Shown: piece after piece, positions 24,252 through 32,473 of the stretch
How positions within the stretch are numbered: position 1 is the stretch's first letter
Layout of the letters: each line of letters starts with the position of its first letter
NCBI GenBank assembly: GCA_903891095.1
Contig: CAITDI010000029.1
Location: 1-55,463, forward strand
Direction of reading: 5' to 3'
DNA: 55,463 nt
From: an uncultured bacterium
Lineage (GTDB): Bacteria; Planctomycetota; Phycisphaerae; Phycisphaerales; SM1A02
Position numbers and translations under genes: made by a program
The notes under the pieces: model-generated
The model's database searches: none
The model's input: only the letters and a program-made list of their open reading frames with translations
Told to the model about the DNA's origin: nothing

Positions 24252-25334
24252 ATGACTCGAGACGCCTTCGGACGACTTCCCGCCGCGCTCCGTGCCACGC
24301 TGATCGCGGCGGTTTTCATTGGATTCGGCTGTGACGGCGCCGCCAACGGCCAACAGCCGCCGACGCGTCCGACCGTGACCGCGCCCACCAATCCGAATCT
24401 GCCCCCGCCTGCGCCCGCAGGTCAGTCGATCCCAGGGCCGATCAAGGCCGATCCGCCGGGCGTCGACTTCGGCATCGTCGCGCCCAATTCGGTCGTGTCG
24501 ACGACGGTCAAGATCCTCAATCCGCTCGACCACCCGATCACCATCAAGATGGCCAAGCCGAGCTGCACCTGCACGACCGTCGACATGGTCGGCAAGGTCG
24601 TGCCTGCCAACGGCTATATCGAGATGCCGATGTCCATGAAGCTCACCAGCGCGATCGGCAAGAAGTCCGCGCAGGTCAACATGGTGTTCGAGGGCATCAA
24701 CCAGGTGCTCTCGGTGCGCATCGACGCGGAGACCGCGTATGCCGTCCGAGCCAACCCTAACTACATCGACGCGCTGGCCGCCGAGCGCATGAAGGGCTCG
24801 TTCGAGCTGATCTCGTCGGACGGGACGCCCTTCACCGTCAAGTCCGTCGACGGTCGGCCGGCCCAGAGCGCAGACGGACTTCCCATGAAGCCCGCCGCTC
24901 GACAGGTCGTTCGCTACGACTTCACGGGTGGCGTCGGGCTGCAAGGCAAGGGCGTTCCGCCCTTCCTGATCGTCGTGACCGACCATGCCCAGTGCCCGCT
25001 GCTCGATCTCCGAGTTCGGCACGAGACAACCAAGATCTCCCCCGCGATCAACTTCGGGGCGTTCCGCGAGAATGTTGGCGTGATTGGCTCCAAAGGCACC
25101 GCGGAGTTCGAGTTCGAGGTCAAGCACATCGGCGAGGGGCGCCTCGATCGAGCCGAGCCGCAGCACAAGGAGCTGACCGCGGAGATCCTCAGCCAGCGCT
25201 CGGATGGCGATTCGATCTTCGTCAAGGTCCGCGTCAAGGACGGCGGGATGCCCGCGGGGCCGTTCCTGCTCCCGTGCCGGTTCTGGTCCGGGACCACGTC
25301 CGCGGACTTGTGGCTTTACGGTTCCGTCCGCTAG
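24252..25334 (+). CDS. DUF1573 domain protein, exported
   Basis: 360 residues from MTRDAFGRL. The N-terminal hydrophobic stretch LIAAVFIGFGCDG could be a signal peptide with a loose lipobox, followed by a Pro-rich linker (about 35-65). The DUF1573 domain begins near VDFGIVAPNSVVSTTVKILN and holds DHPITIKMAKPSCTCTTV, the family's Cys-x-Cys turn. DUF1573 is an immunoglobulin-like fold of unknown function, abundant in Bacteroidetes and planctomycete envelopes. The second half (FGAFRENVGVIGS onwards) reads as another strand-rich domain without the Cys motif. Start at 24252 is chosen from the TATGAT box and the signal peptide; upstream in-frame starts overlap the promoter. Confidence 0.8.
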   Translation: MTRDAFGRLPAALRATLIAAVFIGFGCDGAANGQQPPTRPTVTAPTNPNLPPPAPAGQSIPGPIKADPPGVDFGIVAPNSVVSTTVKILNPLDHPITIKMAKPSCTCTTVDMVGKVVPANGYIEMPMSMKLTSAIGKKSAQVNMVFEGINQVLSVRIDAETAYAVRANPNYIDALAAERMKGSFELISSDGTPFTVKSVDGRPAQSADGLPMKPAARQVVRYDFTGGVGLQGKGVPPFLIVVTDHAQCPLLDLRVRHETTKISPAINFGAFRENVGVIGSKGTAEFEFEVKHIGEGRLDRAEPQHKELTAEILSQRSDGDSIFVKVRVKDGGMPAGPFLLPCRFWSGTTSADLWLYGSVR

Positions 25335-25421
25335 CCACCGCGCCGGGCAGCCCGACGGTTCTCGGGATCTTTCTGATCCGACGACGAATCCGATGTTGGC
25401 GGCTCGCGAACCTTGGAGACC

Positions 25422-25751
25422 ATGATTGTCTCGGCACCTGCACACGACCTGATCCGGATCCGCAAGTACCCGAATCGTCGGCTTTACGACACCAGCCGGT
25501 CGACGCACCTCACCCATGACGAGGTGCTCGCCATCGTGCGCCGCGGACAGCGGGTGCAGATCAGCGACAGCCGGACCGAGACGGACATCACCAACGAAGT
25601 CCTCCTGCAGATCCTCATCGCTCGCGACCCTGCGGTCATCAGCGCGCTGCCGACCGCGACCTTGTTCGCGATCGCGCGCTCGACCCCGGCGACTGCCGCG
25701 GCCAGCTCCGGCGGTCTCGATCCCGCGATGCTCGCGGTCGCGCGCGTCTGA
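25422..25751 (+). CDS. PhaR/PHB-accumulation regulator N-terminal domain protein
   Basis: 109 residues. RKYPNRRLYDTSRSTHLTHD and the later RTETDITNEVLLQILIAR are the signature of the polyhydroxyalkanoate synthesis repressor (PhaR) DNA-binding N-terminal domain. Classic PhaR is about 180-200 residues with a second domain that binds PHB; here only a short Ala/Ser-rich tail follows. So it may be a DNA-binding regulator without granule binding. No pha genes are nearby. The ATG at 25422 follows GGAG closely; a TTG nine bases earlier is the alternative. Confidence 0.82.
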   Translation: MIVSAPAHDLIRIRKYPNRRLYDTSRSTHLTHDEVLAIVRRGQRVQISDSRTETDITNEVLLQILIARDPAVISALPTATLFAIARSTPATAAASSGGLDPAMLAVARV

Positions 25752-25818
25752 ACAAGCGGTTCGGGCTCAACAAACTCCACAAATGCACGGCGTGAGCAAC
25801 CGAGGTCCTTTCGGGAGC

Positions 25819-25852
25819 GCATGCCGTGCTTTCCTGCATGCCATGCTTTGCT
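25819..25852 (+). repeat. 17-bp tandem duplication upstream of the cyclase-fold gene
   Basis: GCATGCCGTGCTTTCCT (25819-25835) is followed directly by GCATGCCATGCTTTGCT (25836-25852), 15 of 17 matching. It lies about 40 bases upstream of the next -10 box, where an activator site might sit. Confidence 0.5.
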
Positions 25853-25889
25853 TGACGCTTGCGACGCCGACGCGGCTCGCGGGCGTCCC

Positions 25890-25895
25890 TAGGAT
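25890..25895 (+). promoter_or_regulatory. Putative -10 box (TAGGAT), leaderless cyclase-fold gene
   Basis: TAGGAT six bases before the ATG at 25902; there is no ribosome-binding site. Confidence 0.5.
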
Positions 25896-25901
25896 GCGCG
25901 C

Positions 25902-27218
25902 ATGCTGCTCGCAACCTCGCTCGTCGCATCCATCCTTCTCGCACGCACCGCCGAGCCTCCAGCGCTCGACGCGCGCATCGACGCCAAGAAGGTGACCACG
26001 CTGCCCGAGCCGCAGAAGTCGACGATTGCCGACGTGGTTCGCGCGCCGGTGCCCGAGCCCGTGCTGCGCATCGCCGCGCGCGCAGAAACCGTGCCGACGA
26101 AAGCCGAGACCTACGCCAAGGCGCGCGCCGCGATCGAACGCGGGCTCGCCTATCTCGCGCGCGTGCAGACCTCGCGCGGGACGTGGTTCGAGAACCAGGA
26201 AGTCACGCCCACCGACATGGAGCCGCGCAAGCGCGCGTCGAGCGTCGCGGTCACCGCGATGGCGCTCAAGGCCTTCGCGCAAGCTGGATCGGTCGGCGTC
26301 GATGGCGCACGCGCGCATGCACGCGCCGCGATCGAGGCAGCGCTGCGCGATCCCGCGACCATGGACCTCGTCGCCAAGGGCGGCGTCGGCAACTACGTGA
26401 TGAGCTCCGTCGCGAGCGCACTCAGCGCCGTCGGTGATGCCGACGCGAAGGCCGGCGCCGATCGCGCGCTCGCGTGGCTCCGCGACAACCAGTGGGACGA
26501 GGCCGAGGGCGTCGATTCATCCAAGGACTGGTTCGGCGGCGCGGGCTACGGCAACGGCAAGCGACCTGACCTCTCCAACACGCAGATGATGCTCGACGCG
26601 ATGCACGACGCAGGCGTCTCGCCCGAGGATCCCGCGATGGAGCGCGCACTCGCGTTCGTCGCGCGCACGCAGAACCGCAAGTCCTCGAATCCCGCGCAAT
26701 GGGCCCAAAACGGCACCGGCGACGGCGGCTTCGTGTACTCGCCCGCGAACGGCGGCGAGAGCATGGCCAGCGACGCCGCCGGCGAAGGCCGCTACGGCGA
26801 GAAGCTCGCGACCAAGAGCCTCCGCAGCTACGGCTCGATGACCTACGCGGGATTCAAGAGCCTTCTCTACGCGGGCCTTTCGCGCGAGGATCCGCGCGTC
26901 AAGGACGCGCTCGCGTGGATCTCCGCGCACTTCACGTTCGATGAGAACCCGGGGCTCGGCCAGCAAGGCTACTTCTACTACCTGCACGCGATGTCGCGCG
27001 CGCTGCACGTGTCGCAGATGCAGACCGTGACCGACGCCAAGGGCAACTCGCACGACTGGCGCATCGGCTTGGTCGACGCCATCGCCTCGCGTCAGCGCGA
27101 AGACGGCTCGTGGAAGAACGCCAACGAGCGCTGGGAAGAAGCCAACGAGCAGCTCGCGACGATCTACGCCGTGCTCGCGCTCGAAGAAGCGATCAAGCCT
27201 GCGAAGAGTGGCGAGTAA
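25902..27218 (+). CDS. Exported squalene-cyclase/prenyltransferase-fold repeat protein
   Basis: 438 residues. A short N-terminal hydrophobic segment (LLATSLVASILLART) suggests export. The rest carries repeated alpha/alpha-barrel units with QW-like pieces: AIERGLAYLARVQTSRGTWF, DRALAWLRDNQWDE, AFVARTQNRKSS and AIASRQREDGSWKNA. Planctomycetes carry many such proteins annotated as prenyltransferase/squalene oxidase repeat. A DxDD-type catalytic motif is not evident, so it is probably a structural or ligand-binding member rather than a cyclase. Its 3' end overlaps that of the convergent ctaA by 26 bases. Confidence 0.8.
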   Translation: MLLATSLVASILLARTAEPPALDARIDAKKVTTLPEPQKSTIADVVRAPVPEPVLRIAARAETVPTKAETYAKARAAIERGLAYLARVQTSRGTWFENQEVTPTDMEPRKRASSVAVTAMALKAFAQAGSVGVDGARAHARAAIEAALRDPATMDLVAKGGVGNYVMSSVASALSAVGDADAKAGADRALAWLRDNQWDEAEGVDSSKDWFGGAGYGNGKRPDLSNTQMMLDAMHDAGVSPEDPAMERALAFVARTQNRKSSNPAQWAQNGTGDGGFVYSPANGGESMASDAAGEGRYGEKLATKSLRSYGSMTYAGFKSLLYAGLSREDPRVKDALAWISAHFTFDENPGLGQQGYFYYLHAMSRALHVSQMQTVTDAKGNSHDWRIGLVDAIASRQREDGSWKNANERWEEANEQLATIYAVLALEEAIKPAKSGE

Positions 27219-28665
27219 ACGCCGCGTCGTCGCGCGCGGGCGATGCGACCAGCCGCAGGCTCCACGCAGCGAGCATCGCGCTCATCGCGAGGAGCAACGC
27301 GCCGAACGCCTGGTGCGCCGACGTCGTGATCACTTCGTAGGCGGGGATCTTGGCGTCGACGCGGATCAGCACGACGACCAGCGCGCCGATGCCGAGCGCA
27401 AGCTGCAGACCGACCGCGTGCACGAGTCCCTTGCCGAGGATGCGCACCGGCTTGAGGTCGCGCGCGCGACTCGACGCATGCGCGCCCGTGATGACCGCGA
27501 GCACGAGCACCGCGAGCGCGCCAAAGATGTGACCCCAGATGGGCCACGCGGGATACACCGCGGCAGCGCCATCCTGCGGCGGGACCTGCAGATGTCGGAA
27601 ACTCGCGCCCAGGAAGAGTTGCACAACGAGCAGGCACACCAGCGCGACGGGCAGCTTGCGGACGCGCGCGGCGTCGGCGATGTGCGTCGCGGGCGCGGCG
27701 TTCTTCCATGCGTTGCTCGTCACGCATGCGATCACGCACGCCGTCGCAAAGACCACCTGCCCGAACATGCCATGCACGATCGCCAGCAGCGTGCTCGGCT
27801 GGAGCTCCGTGCCGCTCGTCGCGCTCGTGAGGTTGCCCGTCACGCGCAGGCCGCCCATCAGCCCCTGCACGCAGACCATCGCGAGAAATCCGACCGCGAG
27901 CGCACGCGCCCATGTGCGCGATTCCTCGCGCCACACGACGACCAGCAGCACCAGCGCGGTCGTTCCGACGAGCATGCCAAAGAGCCGATGCGCGTGCTCG
28001 TAGTAGATGCCGCCCTTCATCTCGCTGATCGGATAGAGCAGCATGTTGTGGCCGAACGAGTTCGGCCAGTCGGGCACGGCGAGTCCGCTCTCGAGCCCCG
28101 TGACGAGTCCGCCCGTGACGAGCAGGATGAAGACCGTCGCCGCCGCGACGAACGCGAACAACCCAGCGGACGAAGGCAGCGCGATCGGACGAGCGTTGCG
28201 CGCGAGCAGACCGCCGATCGCCGCAAGCCCTGCGCTGGCCGCGAAAAGTCCAGCCACATACAGGAGCGGCATCCACTGGGATCCATGCTGCTCGTCGCGC
28301 AGGAACGCGCCGACGATCAGGAGATTCGCAAACGCCGACACCAGGCCGACCTTGACCGGCGACTCGCCCGCGCGGCACGCGATCGCGCCGAACGCAAGCG
28401 GCATCGCGAGCGTCGCGGCAAACAGCACCTCGCCGATCCACAGTCCGGGCGCGAGCATGGAGACGTAGCCGATCGCCCACATCGACACCGTCGCCGCGAA
28501 TCCCAGCGCAAGATGCACGGTTCGAATGCGCCAGGCGACGAGGCCCACGAACGCCGCACCGAGGGCAAAGATCGCGATGACAACCGCGATCGGCAGCGAC
28601 TTGGACGCGCCTGCTGCAGACGCGGTCGCTTCCTGCGCGAGAGTGGCCGAGAGAAGTTCGAGCAT
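27193..28665 (-). CDS. ctaA: Heme A synthase (CtaA/COX15) with N-terminal membrane extension
   Basis: 490 residues. Residues from about 168 form the CtaA domain: TGGLVTGLESGLAVPDWPNS, then EHAHRLFGMLVG, IVHGMFGQ and SAHQAFGALLL supply the haem-binding histidines. It oxidises haem O to haem A for the caa3 oxidase encoded nearby. Residues 20-165 are an extra, mostly hydrophobic module with about five predicted helices that ordinary CtaA (300-350 residues) lacks. Start at 28665 has GGAG seven bases upstream; an in-frame ATG at 28710 would add 15 residues. Divergent from ctaB. Confidence 0.9.
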   Translation of the reverse strand: MLELLSATLAQEATASAAGASKSLPIAVVIAIFALGAAFVGLVAWRIRTVHLALGFAATVSMWAIGYVSMLAPGLWIGEVLFAATLAMPLAFGAIACRAGESPVKVGLVSAFANLLIVGAFLRDEQHGSQWMPLLYVAGLFAASAGLAAIGGLLARNARPIALPSSAGLFAFVAAATVFILLVTGGLVTGLESGLAVPDWPNSFGHNMLLYPISEMKGGIYYEHAHRLFGMLVGTTALVLLVVVWREESRTWARALAVGFLAMVCVQGLMGGLRVTGNLTSATSGTELQPSTLLAIVHGMFGQVVFATACVIACVTSNAWKNAAPATHIADAARVRKLPVALVCLLVVQLFLGASFRHLQVPPQDGAAAVYPAWPIWGHIFGALAVLVLAVITGAHASSRARDLKPVRILGKGLVHAVGLQLALGIGALVVVLIRVDAKIPAYEVITTSAHQAFGALLLAMSAMLAAWSLRLVASPARDDAAFTRHSSQA

Positions 28666-28735
28666 GCTTGCACTCCATGCGCGCGACAACCGCCGCGCGA
28701 GGGCATCCATAGTAGGATCTCGCGTTCCTCCGCTG

Positions 28736-29812
28736 ATGAACCACTCCGCTGAAATCCCCGCCGAAGTCCCCGCCGAAATCGCCGTCGCGTCCGATCCTCG
28801 CGGCGCGCCGACGCCGCGCGCGAAGAGCGTGCTGGGAATCTGGGCGGAACTCACCAAGGTGCGGCTCAACGCGCTCGTGCTCGTCACAACCGCCGTCGGC
28901 TTCGCGCTCGCAGAACGCGGATCGATCGACTGGATGCGCCTCATGTGGACCTGCGCGGGTACTGCGCTCGCCGCAGCAAGCGCGTCGCTGTTCAACCAGC
29001 TGTTCGAGCGCCGCCGCGATGCGCTGATGCATCGCACGCGCGGGCGGCCGCTGCCCACCAAGCAAGTTGCGCCAGCGACGGTGTTCGTCGCCGCGCTCGC
29101 CACAGGGTACGGCGGCGCCGCGCTGCTTGGCGTAACGGTCGGGCTCCTCCCCGCGGGACTCGCTGCCCTCAACATCCTGCTGTACGCGGTCCTCTACACG
29201 CCGCTCAAGTCGCGCACGACGTTCAACACGCTCGTCGGCGCGGTGTGCGGTGCGATTCCGCCCGTGATCGGCTGGACCGCGGTCACCGCACAGATCGATC
29301 CCGGGGCGTGGCTGCTGTTCGGGCTGCTGTTCGTGTGGCAGTTGCCGCACTTCCTCGCGCTGGCGTGGCTCTACCGCGTCGACTACGCGCGCGGCGGTCA
29401 CGCGATGCTGCCCGTCCGCGACGAAGGCGGCGAGATCACCGCGCAGGTCGTGCTCATCACGACGCTCCCGCTGATCCCGCTCGGACTCAGCGCGACCGCG
29501 CTCGGCCTTGCGGGCCTGTGGAGCGCGGGAATCTGCACGGTCGCGGGGCTCGGATTCTGCTGGCTTTCGCTGCAGTTCTTTCGCGCGCGCGACGATCGCA
29601 GCGCGCGCAGGGTGTTTCTCGGCAGCATCACGTATCTGCCGCTGGTGCTCGCGGCGATGACCGCCGACCGAGGCGCGGTCTCGCCCGCCGCGTTCCTTCG
29701 CGGCCGAACCGGCGTGGCGATCGAGATGCCTGCAACACAGGCTCCCGAGACGCCGCTACCCCCTGGAGCGGACCCACGCGCGCCACAAGCTGAAGAAGGA
29801 AACGCACGATGA
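28736..29812 (+). CDS. ctaB: Protoheme IX farnesyltransferase (heme O synthase)
   Basis: 358 residues, UbiA family. SLFNQLFERRRDALMHRTRGRPLP is the first prenyl-diphosphate motif (usually N-x3-D-R-x2-D; here Glu replaces the first Asp), and LPHFLALAWLYRVDYARGGHAML is the second. It farnesylates haem B to haem O, the substrate of CtaA, encoded divergently next door. About 35 extra residues at the N terminus repeat AEIPAEVPAE, and a Pro-rich tail ends the protein. A TAGGAT box lies 17 bases before the ATG. The stop overlaps the next start by four bases. Confidence 0.93.
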   Translation: MNHSAEIPAEVPAEIAVASDPRGAPTPRAKSVLGIWAELTKVRLNALVLVTTAVGFALAERGSIDWMRLMWTCAGTALAAASASLFNQLFERRRDALMHRTRGRPLPTKQVAPATVFVAALATGYGGAALLGVTVGLLPAGLAALNILLYAVLYTPLKSRTTFNTLVGAVCGAIPPVIGWTAVTAQIDPGAWLLFGLLFVWQLPHFLALAWLYRVDYARGGHAMLPVRDEGGEITAQVVLITTLPLIPLGLSATALGLAGLWSAGICTVAGLGFCWLSLQFFRARDDRSARRVFLGSITYLPLVLAAMTADRGAVSPAAFLRGRTGVAIEMPATQAPETPLPPGADPRAPQAEEGNAR

Positions 29813-30987
29813 ACGCCGAGCCCGCGCAGCCAAGTCCGCAGCCCGCGCAGCAAGGTCCGCAGCCCGCGCAGCAAGGTCCGCCGCCCGCGCCGACGCTCAC
29901 CTTCCGCGGTGGTGGCTGGGTGATCGTGCTCGCTGTCGTGCTGATGATGCTCGTCCTCGCGTGGGGGCTCCTCGGTCCGCTGCTCGGCCGACGGCCGCAC
30001 GGCGACGGGCGCAACCTCGAGAGCTACCAGTTCGACCTCTCGTCGCTGGCGATCGATCGCGCGGCACTGACTCCGTCGGGCTTTCCGCGCGCGTTCCTGC
30101 CTTCGCTCGACGAGACCGAGCACCTCCGCGGCGCCGAGATCCTGGTGTACAACGAGCGCAACCGCCCGAAGTACCTCGTGACCACCGACCGTGTCGCCGG
30201 CATCGTGATCAACGGCCAGGCGCATGCGTGGCCGCTGACGCTGCTCAACGCGCACGAGGTCGTCAACGACACGGTCGCGGGCGTGCCGGTGGTCGCGACC
30301 TACTCGCCGCTGTGCGACTCGTTCGTGGTCTTCGATCGCCGCATCGGCGGCGTCGCCCGCAAGTTCGAGGTCAGCGGGCTGCTGGTCAACTCGAACCTCG
30401 TCTTCTGCGACAAGTCGGCCGAGGGCGTTGCGCCCGAGCAGCACACGCCGAGTCTGTTCCTGCAGCTTCAGCGACGGGCGATCGCAGGGCCAGCGGCAAA
30501 GGATGCATCGACCGCATCGCTCACCACCCTGCCCGGGCTCTGCATCACGACCTGGGCCGACTGGCTCGCCGCGCACCCCGACACGACGGTCACCCTGCGC
30601 GATGCACCGAGCATCCGCCGCATGGTGGAGATCTCATACGCGCACTACTTCCTGTCGCCCAAGCTGGAGTTCCCGGCGTCGCCGCTTCCGGCGGCCGATG
30701 CGATGGAACGTGCGGGCCTCAGGCTCAAGAGCCCGTTGATCCTGCTCCGCGCCGGGTCACGCTGGAAGGCGATCCCGATCGAGCCGCTGCTCTCGAAGGT
30801 CGGCATGGACCGCTCGTTGACCACCCAGCTCGACGGCATCGGCTACACCCTGCACCTTCCCGCTGGTCCCGCGGTGGCCCGTATCGAGCGATCGGACGGC
30901 GCCGCGGTGGAGACGATCCCCTGCCTGTACTTCGCCGCCGAGTCGGTGGTTGGGCCGCTGGATGGGTTCGATCTGGTCAACCCCTGA
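29809..30987 (+). CDS. DUF3179 domain membrane-anchored protein
   Basis: 392 residues. A Pro/Gln repeat tail (two copies of QPAQQGP) precedes one transmembrane helix (GWVIVLAVVLMMLVLAWGLL), then the DUF3179 domain with VINGQAHAWPLTLLNAHEVVNDTVAGVPV in pieces, and YSPLCDSFVVFDR, the family's Cys motif. DUF3179 function is unknown. The ATGA overlap with ctaB means translational coupling to haem O synthesis, which hints at a role in oxidase or cofactor assembly, but this is inference. Most of the protein would be periplasmic. Confidence 0.85.
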   Translation: MNAEPAQPSPQPAQQGPQPAQQGPPPAPTLTFRGGGWVIVLAVVLMMLVLAWGLLGPLLGRRPHGDGRNLESYQFDLSSLAIDRAALTPSGFPRAFLPSLDETEHLRGAEILVYNERNRPKYLVTTDRVAGIVINGQAHAWPLTLLNAHEVVNDTVAGVPVVATYSPLCDSFVVFDRRIGGVARKFEVSGLLVNSNLVFCDKSAEGVAPEQHTPSLFLQLQRRAIAGPAAKDASTASLTTLPGLCITTWADWLAAHPDTTVTLRDAPSIRRMVEISYAHYFLSPKLEFPASPLPAADAMERAGLRLKSPLILLRAGSRWKAIPIEPLLSKVGMDRSLTTQLDGIGYTLHLPAGPAVARIERSDGAAVETIPCLYFAAESVVGPLDGFDLVNP

Positions 30988-31068
30988 TCTACGTCCCATG
31001 ATCTACGTCCCATGATCTAGGTCCCATGATCTAGGTCCCATGACCGACCTCTCATGACCGCTGTCCAA
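30985..31068 (+). repeat. 14-bp tandem repeat array starting at the DUF3179 stop codon
   Basis: Four good units TGATCTA(C/G)GTCCCA at 30985, 30999, 31013 and 31027, then two degenerate ones (31041, 31055). The first TGA is the stop codon of the DUF3179 gene. There are no spacers, so it is not CRISPR. Confidence 0.85.
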
Positions 31069-31271
31069 TGCGTTCCCGACGGGCGGCGCCGGCGCGCGCT
31101 CGATAAAGACTGCGCTCTCGGCCGATTTGGGAAAATCGAAAGAAACCCGTGCGGACCTCACGCACGTTCGACGCATGGATTCGTGCCGACGGACCATTCG
31201 GGGGACGTCGGTAGGTTGGTCCGCGCAAGTGCGCCTGGAAACGACACCAACCTCACGCTTAGATCGGCGCG

Positions 31272-31307
31272 CACAGCCGCTTCGCAAGAAGCGGCTGTGT
31301 CGCTTTT
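31272..31307 (+). terminator. Intrinsic terminator for the ctaB-DUF3179 operon
   Basis: A 12-bp stem (CACAGCCGCTTC / GAAGCGGCTGTG) with a GCAA tetraloop, then TCGCTTTT on the plus strand. The symmetric stem may also slow transcripts arriving from the oxidase operon. Confidence 0.65.
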
Positions 31308-31320
31308 GGACCGTTCTCAT

Positions 31321-31385
31321 GCGAGGGCTTGATACGAGGGCTTGATGCGTGGGCTTGATGCGTGGGCTTGATGCGAGGGCTTCCT
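31321..31385. repeat. 13-bp tandem repeat array after the oxidase operon
   Basis: Five units of GCGAGGGCTTGAT or close variants at 31321, 31334, 31347, 31360 and 31373, the last one ending differently. It begins 22 bases from the stop of the last oxidase gene, so it is probably within its 3' untranslated RNA. Confidence 0.8.
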
Positions 31386-31406
31386 GCGGCGGAGCCAACC
31401 GCAAGG

Positions 31407-32000
31407 TCAGCGCTGCGAGCCAAACCAGACGGTCGCGTACAGCACCAACCACACTGCGTCGAGGAAGTGCCAGTACATGGCGCAGTAGGTGATGCCCCGG
31501 TGTTCCGCCGGACCGTACGCACCGCGCAGTGCCCGTCGCGTGGTGATGATCATCGGAGGCAACCCGCCAAGCACGTGCGCGGCGTGCAGACCCGTCAGGA
31601 CGTAGAACGTCCACCCGTAGAGGTTGTCCGAGATCGCCAGGTTCTGGCGGAACAGCTCCGCCCACGCCAGCCCCTGCGCGACAAGAAACACCAGCGCCAG
31701 CGCGAGTGTCGCGACCATCCAACGCCCCTGCTCCGCGGCACCGGCACGCGCGGCACGAAGCGCACGCTGCATGGTCCAGCTCGACACGATCAGCACCACG
31801 GTGCTCATGAGCAGCAGCTTGGGCGGCGGCGGCGCATCGGGCGGGATGAACGCGCTTCCGTTGCTGACCCGCACGACGACGTACCCGAGAATCGTCGCCG
31901 CAAAGAGCACCGCCAGCGTGAGCAGGAAGAGCCACATGCCAAGACGGCCCGCTGCAAAGCGGGCCGTCGGGTCATCGAAAGGTGTGTCGCGCTGCTTCAC
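31407..32000 (-). CDS. Cytochrome c oxidase subunit III, second copy
   Basis: 197 residues with five predicted helices. GRLGMWLFLLTLAVLFAATI at the start, NLYGWTFYVLTGLHAAHVLGG and the closing YWHFLDAVWLVLYATVWF are subunit III hallmarks. It is the last of thirteen genes in the ACIII-oxidase operon and overlaps the subunit IV gene by four bases. A longer subunit III is encoded three genes upstream, so the oxidase either carries two such subunits or exists in two forms. A missing haem-binding role is expected: subunit III binds lipids and stabilises subunit I. Confidence 0.88.
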   Translation of the reverse strand: MKQRDTPFDDPTARFAAGRLGMWLFLLTLAVLFAATILGYVVVRVSNGSAFIPPDAPPPPKLLLMSTVVLIVSSWTMQRALRAARAGAAEQGRWMVATLALALVFLVAQGLAWAELFRQNLAISDNLYGWTFYVLTGLHAAHVLGGLPPMIITTRRALRGAYGPAEHRGITYCAMYWHFLDAVWLVLYATVWFGSQR

Positions 32001-32428
32001 TTCTTGGTGACGGGCGCGTACTTCGCGTTCGCGTCAAGGTAGGTCTGCACCGCGGGGGCGTTGCCCTTGATCATGCTCGACTCGTACTGGCCCACGTCCA
32101 TCATGCAGAAGACCATCATGAGGATCACGAACAGCATCGAGCCCACGAGGACCATCAGGTTGAACGGACGGTCCCAGCGAAGGTGCATGAAGAACAGCGA
32201 CACGAGGGTCGCCTTGATCACGGCGATGCCGATGGCGATGTAGATGTTGGCCTCGCCGAGGTCGATGTAGCGAACCGCGACGGTGATCGCCGTCAGCACG
32301 ATCAGCGCGAAGCCGGTGCCGAGGAGCGTGGAGTACGGCACGAGGTGGCCGACGAGCGGATGTCCGTCGCCGTGCCCGTGCGAGCCGTGTCCGTGGGTGT
32401 CATGCGCTGCGTGTGAACCGCTTGCCAT
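31997..32428 (-). CDS. Cytochrome c oxidase subunit IV (prokaryotic type), His-rich N terminus
   Basis: 143 residues, three predicted helices. VIKATLVSLFFMHLRWDRPFN is the signature of the bacterial oxidase subunit IV family. The first 28 residues contain eight histidines in HxH/HGH patterns. It lies between the two subunit III genes, overlapping the downstream one by four bases. Subunit IV is a small stabilising part of the oxidase. The His-rich tail is not part of the usual family and could bind copper or zinc. Confidence 0.9.
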   Translation of the reverse strand: MASGSHAAHDTHGHGSHGHGDGHPLVGHLVPYSTLLGTGFALIVLTAITVAVRYIDLGEANIYIAIGIAVIKATLVSLFFMHLRWDRPFNLMVLVGSMLFVILMMVFCMMDVGQYESSMIKGNAPAVQTYLDANAKYAPVTKK

Positions 32429-32473
32429 GGTCGTGTCCTGTTTCGTTCGTATCCGTGCGGATGGACCGCGCGG

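Larger units (their letters stand above)
30988..31406. other. Convergent intergenic region with two tandem-repeat arrays
   Basis: 419 bases between the ends of the DUF3179 gene and the last cytochrome oxidase gene. It holds a 14-bp array (30985-31068), a terminator hairpin (31272-31307) and a 13-bp array (31321-31385). Open frames here run through the repeats and carry no ribosome-binding site or known motif, so I call no gene. Confidence 0.7.

Noticed and set aside
25902-27218. Active triterpene cyclase
   Set aside because: QW-like repeats are present, but no DxDD catalytic motif was found, and the protein appears to be exported.
30985-31385. Possible CRISPR array
   Set aside because: Units of 13-14 bp are directly adjacent with no spacers and no cas genes nearby.
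31003-31935. A 310-codon minus-strand frame overlapping subunit III and the tandem repeats
   Set aside because: It is out of frame with the certain subunit III gene and translates the repeats into low-complexity sequence.
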